Assembly (NCBI GenBank): GCA_006386115.1
Contig: VFIW01000020.1
Coordinates: 523,330-587,329, forward strand
Origin: Globisporangium splendens
Taxonomy: Eukaryota > Oomycota > Peronosporomycetes > Pythiales > Pythiaceae
Direction: 5' to 3'
DNA length: 64,000 nt
The position numbers were made by a program, and so were the translations under genes. Shown here piece after piece: positions 1-12,382 of the stretch. Within the stretch, counting starts at the first letter, position 1. Every line of letters begins with the position of its first letter. The notes under the pieces are model-generated. The model was not told the origin of the DNA. It did not search any database and saw only the letters and a program-made list of their open reading frames with translations.

Positions 1-590
1 ACTGCGATCAATCCAGCAGCGTCGAGAAGGTTTTCTGCTCCGGGACTCGCGCCTAAACCTGCTCAACCGTTGCTGTCACCGTCGACATCCTCCCGAGTGC
101 TGGCCAAACCAAACAGAACAAATAGTGGGCGATCTGTCTCTGTGGTCTCGTCGTCTCCAGCAATGGATGTGCGCACGAAGTTGCTCCAGATCTCTGCCCA
201 AGGGTACGTTTCTTCTTCCAATAGACCATTGTACTATTACCGTTGTTTACAAATTGCTTACAGTTGTGGTTTCCATTTGCTAAGCGAACGAAAACCTGCT
301 CAGCAAACTACGTTTCCAAGACATGCGCATTGCATCCACACCATTCCACGTTCGCCAAGTGGCATTTGAGCGGATGCTGTAACAGCACCCCAACGTTGGG
401 CTCGAGCGAGCCCGTATGCATCCGGAATGGCATTGCTATCCTGCCATTATGCAGCACTCTTTGTTCGCGTGTAGCGTTGAAGTTCCTCGCACTCGAATTG
501 CTGATCCTCCAAGAAAGGGTGCGTTGAAGTTCAAGACTGATGGTCTTTTTGATTGGCGTCGCGAAAAGGTTTCTTCTTGTCTATGATTGG
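1..590 (+). CDS. Possible 3' end of a gene entering from the left
   Basis: Positions 1-203 are open in frame 1, Ser/Pro-rich, and end in a helical-looking stretch (MDVRTKLLQISAQ) directly before a GTACGT donor at 204. A second coding-looking stretch at about 283-590 lies in another frame and includes NLLSKLRFQDMRIAS and, further on, ALKFKTDGLFDWRREKV, closing with TGA near 590. This second part contains an in-frame TAA at 380-382, just before CAGCACCCC. I could not find a splice choice that joins both parts in phase. It may be a true gene tail ending at the TAA, a broken gene, or chance. I do not recognise the product. Confidence 0.3.
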
Positions 591-776
591 CAGAAATGAT
601 GTGCTTGTGGGAATCAGATTGGTGGAAACCATCCACTCCCTCCCATCGTCCGTTGAGTGAACCGCTCGCCTCAGACAATCTCGTCCGCTCCACCAACGTG
701 GTGGGTGACGTCGTGGGGAGCACGAGCATTGCGTCACTTGATCATTTCCCTCGTCCGCACACGCAGCCGCAGTACG

Positions 777-3175
777 ATGGTGGAGATCTTCCGCGGTCCC
801 GTGGACCAAATCGCGCTCAATGAGGGCTTCCCAGTCAATGGCTTCCGCTTGATGGTCGCGCTCGCCACGTGCAGCATCGTGGCGCCGCTCATCCATTTGG
901 CTCGCTCGGAGAATGCGCGTACGTTTTAACGCCGGTTGAGTTGTCGTCACTGCTTGCCCGTGGGGGTATTTGATTGAGCCCTAGCCTAATGAATCCTTTG
1001 CTTTGTGTTGTTGTGATGGAAATGCAGGTCACGTGTTCAATATCGTTTTCGGTATCGCTGCGGGCGTGTTCGTGTTTGACTACGCTGTGCTCCACACCGT
1101 GGGCACTGCGCTCGTCGTCTACTTGCTCATGCTGGTTGCACCACGGTACGGTCGCTGGATGGTTTAGTACTGGATTTCTATGAATGCAATAGGCGGACAC
1201 TGACTGTGTTGACATGTGACCTGTTACTCTGTGTTGCGTAGAAAACTCGTGGGCAGAATCGTGCTCTTGGGCTTGCTGGCGTACCTCGTGGGTTGGTGCG
1301 TATGGCATTTCCTCTTTGTAGCATCTTTGCGTATGCGGATAAATTGGACTAATGATTGCTCTCGTATGCTTACACGTACAACACAGCCACTACTACCGCG
1401 AGTTTTACAGCCCCGACATTGTGTGGGACTCGGCGCAGATGATCTTGACGCTCAAGCTGTCCGCCGTCGCGATCAATTACAGTGACGGCATCGTGCCAAA
1501 GGAGAAGAAGACGACCGCAATGGTCAAGAACGAACTGTTGGAGATCCCTGCGCTGCTCCCATACTTTGGTACGTTGTTGCTTGTGTGTGTTGAAAGTTTA
1601 AAACTACACGAGAAGTAATCGACTTATCATATCCACACGTGTGTGTTTGTCCCCTCAGGTTTCATCTTTTTCTTCCCAACGTACCTCGCTGGTCCAGCGT
1701 TCGAGTACAAAGATTACATCAACTGGATGCGAGTAGGTTTGCCCCCAAAGTGTCCCTGGTTTGCAATTGCGCGAGTACATTTAAATGCTAATCGGTGGCT
1801 TTTTGTAGGAAATCCGAGTGGCTCCATTAACCGTTCACCTTCGCAACTTTTTCGTCATTGTGGTACGTTGTATGGATATTTTTCGTCACCACATGATGTA
1901 TGCATCTCTGACACACAATTACGTCTGTCGCCATGTAGATCTCTGCGGCTGGTTTCTTCGCATCGCTCGAGCTCCCAGTGGATCAAATCGACTCGCCTGA
2001 CTTTTACCCGGATTCGCCGTGGGCTCTTCGCTGCTTGTTCATGTGCTTCCGCATCATGCTCTTCCGATTCCGTTTTGTAAGTCATGCTACTTCCTGCCAA
2101 TGTATCAAAGGGGCAAAATGGTGTGACTGGTTCTTGTTCTTCGATTTGTAGTACATTGCGTGGTCTCTCGCTGAAGCCGCCAGCGCTATTGCTGGTGTTG
2201 GATACGTGGCCAAGACGGGCAAATGGTGAGTTGTTCGGCGCTAGTACTGACATTCGAAGAATTTTTACGTTGGTTGCGTGATCGTTGACTTGTTTTTGGT
2301 GTGCATTCGTGTTAGGAATGGTATCACCAACAACGACATTCTTTGCGTCGAGCTGCCAACGACCTTCCGCGTTGGTATCAACAACTGGAACATGGGTGTC
2401 GCCCGATGGATCAATACCTGTACGTATCATCCTCCAAAGCCTCTCTCCCGTATGGACCTGAGTGTCTAGGAATTGACGTTTACTCTTTTTTTCTTCCCAC
2501 CAGACATCTACCAGCGCGTTGGTCTCTCGAAGTCAGGCAAGCCAGGAATCATCTCGACCATGATCTCGTTCTTTGTGAGCGCGTTGTGGCATGTAAGTGT
2601 TTAATGCAATTCATATTGACCACAAAGTGTAGGCACTTGCTGCAAACGTATTCTAATTTACCATTCATATGTATTCCTCGCCAACCACCTTTGCAGGGTC
2701 TCTCGCCAGGCTACTACTTGTTCTTCATCCTCGGTGGCTTCTACATTGAAGTTGGAAAGCGTATGTTTACTTGCCCTTGCTGTCCTCGCGGTGATGACGA
2801 TTCACTCATCATTTAACAATTTGTTTGTCTTTTGCTCATCCTGCAGAACTTCGTCGCCGTTTGCGTCCATACTTCCACTACACGGAAGACCGCAACATGT
2901 ACCCCCACGCGATTTTCCTGAGCTACTTCAAAGGCCAGTCGCACCCGCTCGCGTTTTTCTACGATCTCGCGGGTCTCATCGGTACGTGGATCGCGATGCA
3001 ATACGCAGGCGTGGCGTTCGAGATTTTGGATGTGCGTCGCTGCCTTCGTATCTGGGCGTCGTGGTATTTTTTGCCGCACGCGATCAGCGTCGGCTTGCTG
3101 GTGCTCTTCGCCGTGTTCCCTCCACGTCGCGCTCCTTCGTCGGCGGCGAAGGATGCCAAGCCAAAGGCTGAATAG
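777..3175 (+). CDS. MBOAT-family lysophospholipid acyltransferase (12 exons)
   Basis: Multi-pass ER enzyme predicted to transfer acyl chains to lysophospholipids (Lands cycle). About 12 exons: 777-918, 1028-1145, about 1240-1294, 1387-1569, 1660-1732, 1810-1860, 1939-2077, 2151-2226, 2316-2418, 2505-2592, 2697-2759 and 2847-3175, giving about 474 residues, normal for the family. Family marks: the QMILTLKLSAVAINYSDG block after the first membrane segments; PTYLAGPAFEYKDY; the conserved Asn region NWNMGVARWI; and the catalytic-His motif SALWHG split by the intron at 2593. The C-terminus KPKAE fits the KXKXX ER-retrieval signal. The start is the first ATG opening the conserved hydrophobic N-terminus. 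It most resembles the LPCAT/MBOAT5-like branch; head-group preference cannot be read here. Confidence 0.9.
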
Positions 3176-3379
3176 GTCAGTGGAAGATATCCATTGACGC
3201 AATAGAGGGGAAATGCTTATGATCATGTCTGCGCTATCAGGTGCTGGCGTCGTTAAACCAAAACCCAACGCAACTTCAATGCCGGTGAATACAGCTTTGG
3301 TTGTTGGATGCCTGCTTTTTGCATGTGCTTTGTTTTCCACTTTTGGATGATTTGAGCTACATTGAGAAGACACTGACTG

Positions 3380-3680
3380 TTTCTATTAGGGGGTGCGCAT
3401 TGCGACGTTTTTGCGTTTACAACTGGGAAACATGCGGAACCAGCCAATGATGCGGTCCGTGTTCCTGCTGTCCGATACATTTATCAAGACCTACGTCGCG
3501 AGCGCCGCGCTCTCAATCGCGTCCAATTTCGAGACGCCTTGTCTCGAAGAAGCGGTGTGTCTGTGGTGCTCGACCCGATGAAGTTCCCGTGCGCGCTTGA
3601 GGACGAAATTGCGCAGTCCATGCTGGAGAGTCCGCAGTCGTCGCTGTTGGGCAACCTTGCGGACTTTGAGATCCCTCCAG
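3380..3680 (+). pseudogene. Internal fragment of CCDC81 family gene
   Basis: This repeats the exon-2 start of the gene at 21367-22807, including the last intron bases (TTCTATTAGGGGGTGC). It keeps NQPMMRSVFLLSDTFI, then drops about 140 bases relative to the parent, rejoins at AALSIA, changes frame, and resumes with DPMK and ALEDEIA. Flanking coding parts and the start are absent. Because intron sequence is retained, it is a DNA-level copy rather than a retrocopy. No complete product can be made. Confidence 0.8.
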
Positions 3681-3861
3681 TATGTTGTCGACTACGTACG
3701 TCAACTTTAACCCGGAGGACCATCGACGAACCAACAAAGAGCTCGCAATGTGGTGGTGCATGCATGACATCATGCAACGCAGTTTCTTTTATTTGATTCA
3801 AATACATACATGCCAAAGCTCTAGTTATCGCCTATCTTTACGACCAGCGCGTGTTGACTTT

Positions 3862-6169
3862 CTATCGTCGAAAGCGCGGGTTTCTGCCCGGGTTGGCAAG
3901 CTTCAGGTCGCCCACGCCGCGCTTCTTTCGTCGCTCATTCGTCGCATCCCCGTCACGTGCAGCCTCGCGTTCCCGCTGTCGCTCTTGCTTGCGCAGGTCG
4001 CTCTGCGGGATGAACGACATCTCGCGCATGTAGCCGCCGCCAGCCTTTTCTTCCTTTTTGAACGCACTGCGCTCCTTCTCGCGCACGCGCTCGAGCTTGA
4101 CGCGCTCCGAGAGCGGCAGCTTGGCGAGCTGCTTCTTCTCCTTTTGCGCCGCGCGGTCCTTGGTCGAGCCAAAGTCCATGAGGTCGCCCACCTTCTCGCC
4201 CTTGGCGATCTCGTAGAACTTTGGCTTTCGGTTTGCTGATGCTGCTGCTGGTTGAGCATTACTCTTGGCACCACCAAGTCGCTGACGCTGCTTGCTGTTG
4301 CCCTCCTCTTCGTCTTCAGAAGAGGATTCGTCGCTCGGTCGGCCCTCGACTTCGTCGTCGTCCGAGACTAGATCAAAGCGGCCGCCCACCGCATCGTCTT
4401 CGTTATCGTCATCAGTACCAGCATCGCTGTCCATGTCTTCCTTCTTCTGCTTCTTTGCGGCATTCGGGTGCAGCAGCTTGTACGTGTCGTGGTCCTCGTC
4501 GACCTCAAAGTCCTTGGACGTGAACATGCGCGAGAAACGGTCATCGCCAAGCGGATTGGCAAACGCATCACCAGCAGTGTGGTCGTCCTCATGATCCTCC
4601 CCTTCGTCGTCACTGCCGTTCTTCTTGTTCTTGTTCTTGTTCTTGTCCTTAGACGACAGCAACCGCTCGGCGACCGCGCGATTGACCTTGGGCAACCGCC
4701 GCTGGATCGTAATGCGGTTGCTCTGCTTGGCCTCCAGCTTGGCCTGCAACTTCTCCTTGCGCCACTTGTCGTACGCAAACGGCTCGGCGATCGCCTTGAC
4801 CTTGGCGTGCAGCCGCGCGTCCATGAAGAACCCGTGCATGTACGCCTTGAGCAGCGGCGTGCCGATCATGTGCTCCAAACCGAATGACAGCAGCTCCTTG
4901 CGCGTGACGAACTTGTAGTCGTCGTACACGGTCGACTGCGCTTCTTCCTCGAGCTCCTCCGTGAGCGAATCGAGAAATGAGCACCACTTTGGCGCGATAC
5001 CCAGCTCCGGGAGGTAGTACGACATCACGCGCTCCTGCTCCCCAGCCACGAGCAGCACGCCCGACTTGCCCTGCGAACCCTCGACGAGGCACACGTCGCG
5101 CACCTCCGACGGCGTCTCAACGTTCGTGAAGATCTCGCCGTCGCGCTTGTCCCAGATCTTGATCACCTTGGCGTCCGACGAGATCACCTTCTTCGAGTAA
5201 TCATGGAACTTCAAGTCGATGATCGGCAGTCCGTACTGGTGCGACTTCTGCAAGAGCGGCTTGGACGAGCGCAGGTCGTACAGCATACAATGGCCGTTCG
5301 ACGTGCCGACGCCGAACGTCAGACCGTCGTCGTCAAACTCCAACGCCGTCACCTGCACAGGAGCCTCGTCGAAAGAAGACGCGCTGACGCCACCGGCGTA
5401 CGCTGCAATGCCGTCCAGAATGCCTACGCGGCGCTGGCTTCTCGTGTCCCAGCACTCGACCGTGCCGTCTTCGCAGCCGACACCGAGCATCTGATGGATC
5501 GGGTTGAGTTTCACGACATTCGCAGCCGGCGCGCTCAGCTCGAGCGGCGCAAGGAAGCGACCCTGGTCCAGATTCACGCGGTACACGTCGGTGCCAGAGG
5601 CGGCAACGTAGATGTCGCAGTTCTCGCGGTGGTAGCACATATCGCGTCCGAACTTGGGGATGCGCAGGCTGTAGTGGGTTCCGTACGGCGCATGGAACGT
5701 CAGGTTGCGGTCGGTCTGCAAAAAGCACAGTTTGCCGAAATCCTGTGACAGGATCTCCAGCTGCACGACCTCCGCGTCGAGACGGCGCTCGAACTTCATA
5801 CTCAGGTCGCGCACGTCAAACACCTTGACGGTCGGCGGGTACATGCCCGTCGCGACGATGAAGTTGCCGTCGCCCGACATCTTGACGCGCTGCGAGCCCG
5901 ACGCAAAGTGGAAATCCTGCAGTAACTCGATGCGGCGTCTGTAATCTGCATATATACACACACGGCACCATACCAACAGGCGAAAACACACACGTCAGTC
6001 AGTCTGTCGCACGCTTTATGCCACGTTCCAGAGCGTTGGCCACGTTCGCACCTTCATCCTTCGACAGCGCCTTCTTGGTCTTCTCGGCGATCCACTGCGG
6101 GAGCGTCTTGCCGGACGCGAGGTTGTAGATCTTCACGCCATTGAGCGATGTCGCAGCGAGCGCAGCCAT
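3862..6169 (-). CDS. NOL10: NOL10/Enp2, nucleolar WD40 ribosome-biogenesis protein
   Basis: Small-subunit processome factor needed for 18S rRNA maturation (family knowledge of yeast Enp2/human NOL10). Two exons: 6169-6052 and 5945-3862, joined across a GTGCGA...CAG intron of 106 bases, giving 733 residues (human about 690). The N-terminus LNGVKIYNLASGKTLPQWI and the splice-spanning KALSKDEDYRRRIELLQDF align with the human protein, which fixed the splice site. WD-type blocks follow, including ATGMYPPTVKVFDVRDL, IPKFGRDMCYH, VECWDTRSQRRVGILDG and IKIWDKRDGEIF. The C-terminal third is acidic then basic (KFYEIAKGEKVGDLMDFG, and a terminal run of Arg/Lys) as expected for a nucleolar protein. The start ATG at 6169 is the only one that leads into the conserved N-terminus. 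Confidence 0.93.
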
Positions 6170-6711
6170 CTTCACACGCGAACGACTATTATTCGCCTTC
6201 CTTGAGCAAGCGCCACTGACGACGTTTCGCTTCAGCTGAAAATCTGCACCAGGAAGCAAACTCCGTTGGTTCGTATCCACCCAACTCTGAAAAAGCGTGG
6301 GTGCCGAAAATGGCGTGGCCCACGCTATCCTCAACGACTCGTTATTTATGGGAGAGAACACGCAATTTGCGTGACTGCTTCAACTGTAACCCATAAAGTA
6401 GTAATCGGTTCATTCAGTTGATCATGGGTTATCTGCCTAGGGTTCGGGTTTTCTGTTTTTTGGTGTCTTTATGGAGAGGGGGCAATGTCCGTGTAGAAAG
6501 AAAGACACAAGACGAGTAGTTTTTAAACACTGGTTTAAAGAACAGTTTTGAACAATCGTCAATTTTGCGATTTTGGAACTGTGATAAAAGTTCAACTTTT
6601 GTGTCCATGTGTGGAAATGGAAATTCATGCATTGCGAGCGACACACGATCTCTGTTCGCTCACTGATTTCCAAAGCGTACAGATCTCTCAATGCGCGTGG
6701 TGTAGTAAGTG
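6170..6711. other. Intergenic, NOL10 promoter side / K+ channel 3' side
   Basis: No coding sequence with family similarity or consistent codon pattern was seen. The left part must hold the NOL10 promoter; the right part is downstream of the channel gene. Confidence 0.5.
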
Positions 6712-9700
6712 TCATATCACCATGTCGCTCTCTTTTGCCAAGCGCGGAACATCTTTTTGTAGGCTCATAGCAGCTGTCAAGTCACACAAGCGAGACACGA
6801 CACGGACACGACTTTTTGTAACCTGTGTGAAACTTGCACGCTGCTGTTCATGGTCTGCTGCCCTTGCCGTCGCTAATGGCGTCGCGGTGGCGGAGACATT
6901 CTGAGCGACGGCCTTCTTTGCTTCGTTTTCCAAAAGCTTGAGTTGCCGTGGAAGCAGATCCGGGGACCATTCGCTGCCTCGGCGGGGATACAGTTTTGCG
7001 AGCGCGACTTTGCCCAACGAGTTGAGCTGCGTACAGTGGTGATGCTCTGCAACCGAGCGAAACATTTGGCCCTTGCGTAGTGCGCAGTCGACATTCGCCT
7101 TTTGCACCGGTGAGAGCTCGTAGAGATCGTCCTCAATGAGGACGGCAGCGAGTTGACTCAGAAAGTATGCCGACACGGCAGGCGAGACGTCTTCGAGCGC
7201 TCTGAATGAACGGATCACAAAGTCAGGCAAGATAAATCAAGATTAAAACGGAAGTGCCAACTGAAAAAACGGGCTTTCCTGGAGCAAAAGAAAAACACAA
7301 AGACACTCACTTGAAGTCTTGGATTGTGAACGAGTACAGGATGCATTTCTTCGTGATCGCCGTGGCCGTCGAGATCGTGCGGTAGATCTCCTCGGGTTTC
7401 GCCATGAGCGCATACTGCTCGAACACGGCGTTCTCGCTCACGATACGTCCTTTCCCCGTGTGCGAGTTCACGAGGTCGCACTCGCCGTCGACGAGGAAAA
7501 ACATTTCGGTGCCTGGTCCGCCACTGCGACACACTTTCTCGGACTGCACAATGCAAATGGGCTTGAGCAGGAACAGCGCGTAGGACACAAAGCCTTTGAG
7601 CGCGTCCTCCATGACCGTGATCAGCGGGATCGCAAATAGCGTCTCCGTGGCTACAAGACGCGCAATGTCGAAGCGAAGATTCAGCGCGAGTTTGTCGAAG
7701 ATCTTTTTTCAGGGAAGAGACTCGTGCAAGTGATGTTGTGCTTGTAATGCTATGTTTCACAGACGCACCATTAAACATTGGTTAGAGATACCAACGGCAC
7801 ACAGAGCACTATAGCATTCTCATTCTACTTTGCTCGTACCACTTGGGCATTTGCGCATAGGCGCGCACTGACGGACGAATCGCGCAGGTAGTCCTTCATT
7901 TCATTCATGAGCAGCTTGCATTCGCGGTCAGACGGGTTGAAGTTATGGATTAGGCTCATGACCGACGACACGATGTACCCAAAGATCGTCGCGTTCACGA
8001 TGATGAGGGTGATCACGAGGCAGAGTTCGTAGACTGAGTACACGTTTGGACTCACGTCGCCGTAGCCGACGATCGTGAGCGTCGTGAACACCCAGTGCAT
8101 GGACACGATGTACCGACCCAGGAGTGGGGGTGCTGTCTGAGCACGCATAGTTGGGTGGTGGCGCCGACACACCGCGGAAAAACTCGTCGACGCACCAATT
8201 CGGAAGTCCCTGCGACTCGCTAGCGAGCAGAGCGGCATGGAACAAACACGCACTCCAGTGGCAGAAAAGCGACATCATGAGCATCAGGCGGAGAAGCTGC
8301 TCAGCCCAAGGGCTCATCTGTACGAACGTACACTCAAGCAAAGCAAGCAAGTCTCACAAAGAACCAAACGGGTTAAACACCATTATCATACGACTTCACC
8401 TGAACAATCTCGCAAATTTTGCCAAAGACGCGACTGAGCTTGATCAAGCGTGTGAGTTTCAGCAGCCGCGCGACTCTCGTGAGCCGAAGCGGTTTGGTCG
8501 GAAAAAGTTGACATGCGCGTCGGCGCCTTTGGAAAACAAGCTACAACCACATTGTCATCATACAAGAGTGAATCGATACCACAACAATTCCTTCAGGAAG
8601 TCTCTGACAGTACCCCTACCTGACGACGTCGCCAAAGGGATCGTCGAGATCAAATCCGGGACAAACCAGCCCTTGGCGTACTTCTTACAAATCACGCTGG
8701 CGTTATAGATGAGCATTTTCTCGTCGTTGAAGAACGCGGTGCGGAAATTGAGCAAAATGTCGAGAAAAAAGAGCCCGTCGATGGATAATGCAGATCTGGC
8801 TTTTGGTCACTTGCAGCAACATCATTGGGTGGCTTCGTTTTGCTCGCACTATCGACTTTGGGAAGATAGTCGTCTGCTTTCGCTTCAGAAGCCAAAAGAG
8901 AATCCTTCCTCTCCGGCGCACGATCTATCGCGAGGTTGTTGAACGACATGCTCATCGGTTTCTTGCGAAGCGCGTCCAGCGGCGCAAGCGATGCCAGCAC
9001 TTGTTTCTTGCCTTTAGCGGGCTGCACACGACTAAATCCTGGCGAGTCGCTTGCACTCTCTTTCCCCGTAACAGCGTACGGGCTTGTCGCTCGCAGAGAT
9101 GATTGCGTTTGCATGGCGTTGTTATAGCTCATAGCGAGTTCATCGCCATCGTCTTCCACCTGACCCAGTGGCAGTTCGCGTAAACTGAGACCTTGTGGCG
9201 CATCAAAGTTGCCACTGAAATAGCGATACTGCACCACGACTTCTTCGGCGTCATCTTTATCATGGCCATTGAATGGTGATATGCGACTCGATGCACGACC
9301 TATGGGCGTAGTAGTAGTCAGAGACTTGGTCAGCTGGCGCATGCTCTTCTTGACGAGTACTGACGTCCTGATCATCGCGGTTGCGACTTTCTGATCTCGA
9401 AAGAGCACAAACATGTCGTCGTCCAGCGACGATGCGCCTGCTCTCCGACGCAATCGCTTGGAATTCTCTCGTGCACTTTCACGGAAATGCTTCAACACCT
9501 CGGGCCACCACTCACCTATCAACAACAGTAGTAACATCAGTCAGTCCTTGTAGGGAACCCCACGAAGGCTATGCGTAGCATGCATTGCACCGGAAGAAGC
9601 ACGTACTGAGCTTGAGGATCGCTTCCCGAGACAAGAACGTGAGCTCGCAGAACGAGTTTGCAACTGCTGAGCACATGCGCACGCCGTTGCCGTGCTCGTG

Positions 9701-11342
9701 GTCGTACACTTCCATCTACATTAGGTCATGCAAAATGGTCAGCACACGTAGAAAGCAAATGTAGATAACATCTGGCAGTTTTCACTTGCCTCGCCAAAGT
9801 GTTCCCCGACGCTGTGAGTGCCGAGTTGCACGTCGCCCTTGGCATTTGGGAGTGTGCGGCTCAAGTGCACTTTGCCCTTTACCAGGAAAACACGTGTACT
9901 GCGGTCTCGTGCTGCACGTACACGTACTCGTCTTTCAACACGGAGCACAGGTGCATCGGCATCACGATGTCGCTGATGAGGCTCTCGTGGCACTGCGTGA
10001 AGTACTTGATGCTCGAAACCAGTTTCGCGTACGCGTGGTGGATCATCTCATTCCGCACTGCCAAAGGCAATCGCTTCAGGATCTTGCGCTCTTTAAACAC
10101 CGACCGGTTCTGGAAATAATACTCAAAATGGTCACAGATCTTCTTGCTCATGTGCTTGGGGGTCTGCCGCGACAAAATGTACTCCTTGACGACGGTCATG
10201 CGCTCGTCATAGAGTGCGGCTGCGACATCAAGGTTTGCGACGAGCGATGAGATCGTTCCGATCACATACCCGAAAAACGAGACACCGATCGCCATGACCG
10301 CGGTGTTGACGAGTCGCTCTTCGTTGTTGCGCGCAGCAATGTCGCCATATCCAATCGTGGCCATCGTCACGATCGCCCAGTACACGGACGCCAAGTACTT
10401 GAGCAGATCTTTGTGCTCGAGGTCCATGGTGTCGTATTGCATGTCGAGAATCCACGATTGCCCGGTGTTTTGCAGTCCAACCGCGTACCACACACACTCC
10501 ACGATGTGCGCAAAAAACAGCACGCTCAGAGCGAGTTTCACGAGCGACACGAGACTCGGGTTCGTCGACACGGCGTCTTCCAAGTTGGTAAACATTGCGC
10601 CAAGCCGTCGAATGCGCGCTAGTTTAAACAGCTTGAGCACTTTGAGAGAGCGCAGTAACTTGGTCGACAGGAGTGTAGTCGAGCCACCGCCACCACCATC
10701 GCCCTCGCCATTACTGCCAAATAGGAGATCAAATGGCATCGTCGAGAAGAAATTGATGGCAAACCAGCCGCGCAAGTACGCTACCACGATGAGCCACGAA
10801 CTGTACGTGATCTCCCCCGACGGCAGATAGATGCCCGTGAAGAAATTTAGCACGATATCGATGAAAAACATGGCGTCCATGTCGGATTCGGCGAGCGCGA
10901 ACGCGCCTTTGGCGTCGCGATGAAAGCACACGCGGTAGGGCACGACACATGTCGTCTACAGCACGAACAGCGCAAGCAGGAAATCCCACAACCGCTTGTA
11001 CGATGCCTCGGGGTTGATCCAGAACCTGGGGACGCGACGGCGGTGGAAACGCCGCTTGAGTGGGTGTCCAACATACGCTGGGATATTCTTGCGCAACGTA
11101 AGCCAGAGATAGCTCGCGCGCTTCTTCGGAGGCGAAGAACGCACTCGCATGTTCCCTAACGGGCGATGCTGGATCGAAGAACGAGATATTTTTGCTTGCA
11201 GGTGGTACGCCGTAGCGGCTTTCACCAGAGGTTGTTGTTGCGTCACGACGGACAGCAAGAAAGCCACGAGCAGCAGGCTGCAAGGGTAGATGACTTTCCT
11301 CGCGTATCTGTGCACATACATTGCATAATGAGCGCTGAGCAT
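6712..11342 (-). CDS. Two-cassette voltage/cyclic-nucleotide-type K+ channel, frame interrupted
   Basis: One coding run carries two shaker/CNG-like cassettes. Cassette 1 (about 11160-9480): S1 WDFLLALFVL, S2 DAMFFIDIVLNFFTG, S3 YLRGWFAINFFSTMPFDLL, Arg/Lys S4 (KVLKLFKLARIRR), filter TIGYGD near 10337-10359, S6, C-linker and a cNMP-binding-like fold (VGEHFGEAS). A long hydrophilic linker follows (about 9480-8800). Cassette 2: S2 IDGLFFLDILLNFRT, S3 YAKGWFVPDLISTIPL, S4 RLTRVARLLKLTRLIKLSR, S5, filter TIVGYGD near 8050-8070, S6, a degenerate cNMP domain (7640-7310) and a C-terminal extension ending at 6712. Several GT-AG introns. Defects: an in-frame TAG (10956-10958) inside S1 of cassette 1 where family members have Tyr; a one-base excess in a C5 run (8126-8130, plus-strand G5) before the second pore; and no recognisable S1 for cassette 2. 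GYGD filters indicate K+ selectivity. Either a decaying gene or base errors. Confidence 0.8.
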
Positions 11343-11549
11343 CGATATGAGTTTCAGGTCCGAGTCTCCATCATGTTTGGCTACAAACCTTCACCGCGGG
11401 AAAACTTCTGCTTTGGCGCCTAACTTGGAGAGGCGACGACGCCCATGCATGAATGTGGAAAGCCTCGCACTCACACTCACACTAGAACCAGCGCGATCAC
11501 CTCGCCATGAGCCGCAATAATGGACTGAGTTGACCAACTTGAAGGCGCT

Positions 11550-11950
11550 AGCGTGACTTGCAGGAGCGTAGATGAGCAGGTCTATTTCTCTCCTCGTGAC
11601 GTAAGTGCTGTTGGTGCAACCGCTCCAAGAGGCAAGGGCGTTCAGCACTGCAGCGCGCCGTTTCCTTTTCCACGTCCAGTTGTGAAAATAACCGATCTCG
11701 AAAGTCAACTTGGAGCGTCGGTAGGTTGCTGCAATAGTAGACGAAGGCAAACAGCTCTCGTTGGTCAATGAGTGGGTGAGCACATTTAAATCCAAGTAGC
11801 GTCACTTTTCCCACGTCGAAGCGTGACTGGATCCAGTTGTTGAACGCGCGCCAAATGTCTTCGAGCGTCTCGCGCTTGTTGTCGGCGGCACATTTGCTGC
11901 AGTCATTCAGAAGCTGCTTCAACGTGTCCAGCGAGCGGCATTGGAGCAAC
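11550..11950 (-). pseudogene. 5' fragment of CCDC81 family gene with its intron
   Basis: Reads LDTLKQLLNDCS, KCAADNKRETLEDIWRAFN and NWIQSRFDVGK, matching exon 1 of the gene at 21367, then continues into sequence matching that gene's first intron before degrading near 11770. The parent's ATG is replaced by CGC and the six-residue TRMPRT insert is missing. It cannot encode the full protein. It lies on the opposite strand to the parent and about 9.5 kb away. Confidence 0.82.
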
Positions 11951-12382
11951 GTCTTCTAGTTTCAAGGCATTCACGGACAGAGGTTCACTGTGCATTTGAA
12001 CGAAACAAAAGGATGCATGCACCATTGCGGACATCACTACAGATCTACACAAAAAGCAATTGGGCATTACGTTAAAAAAAGGTAGCGGGCGACTACTTTT
12101 GCTAGTTTTCTCCAAATCGACGCGGTGATGCACATTAAACGCACAAAACGACCCCATTTAGACATACCGGCGCTGGCGCTTCATCGTCACTCGGTGGGCG
12201 GGTCCCATTTTCATTCTTCTTGATCTACTTACTACTCTGGTCATCATCACGCTGTCTTGAACCAATAAGTTAGCCCAGCAAGACGCGTGCACGGCATTCT
12301 TTTCCTTGGGATCTTGGATCACTGGAGAGAATCTGAACACACGTGTCCCTGGATTCATCTTTTACGCAGTCACTCGGGTAAC
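11951..12382. other. Intergenic, 3' of the PI3-kinase
   Basis: No supported gene. It lies between the CCDC81 fragment and the stop codon of the PI3-kinase and presumably holds the kinase 3' UTR. Confidence 0.4.

Noticed and set aside
3380..3680. CCDC81 fragment as a processed retrocopy
   Set aside because: Intron bases are retained and no poly-A tail is present.
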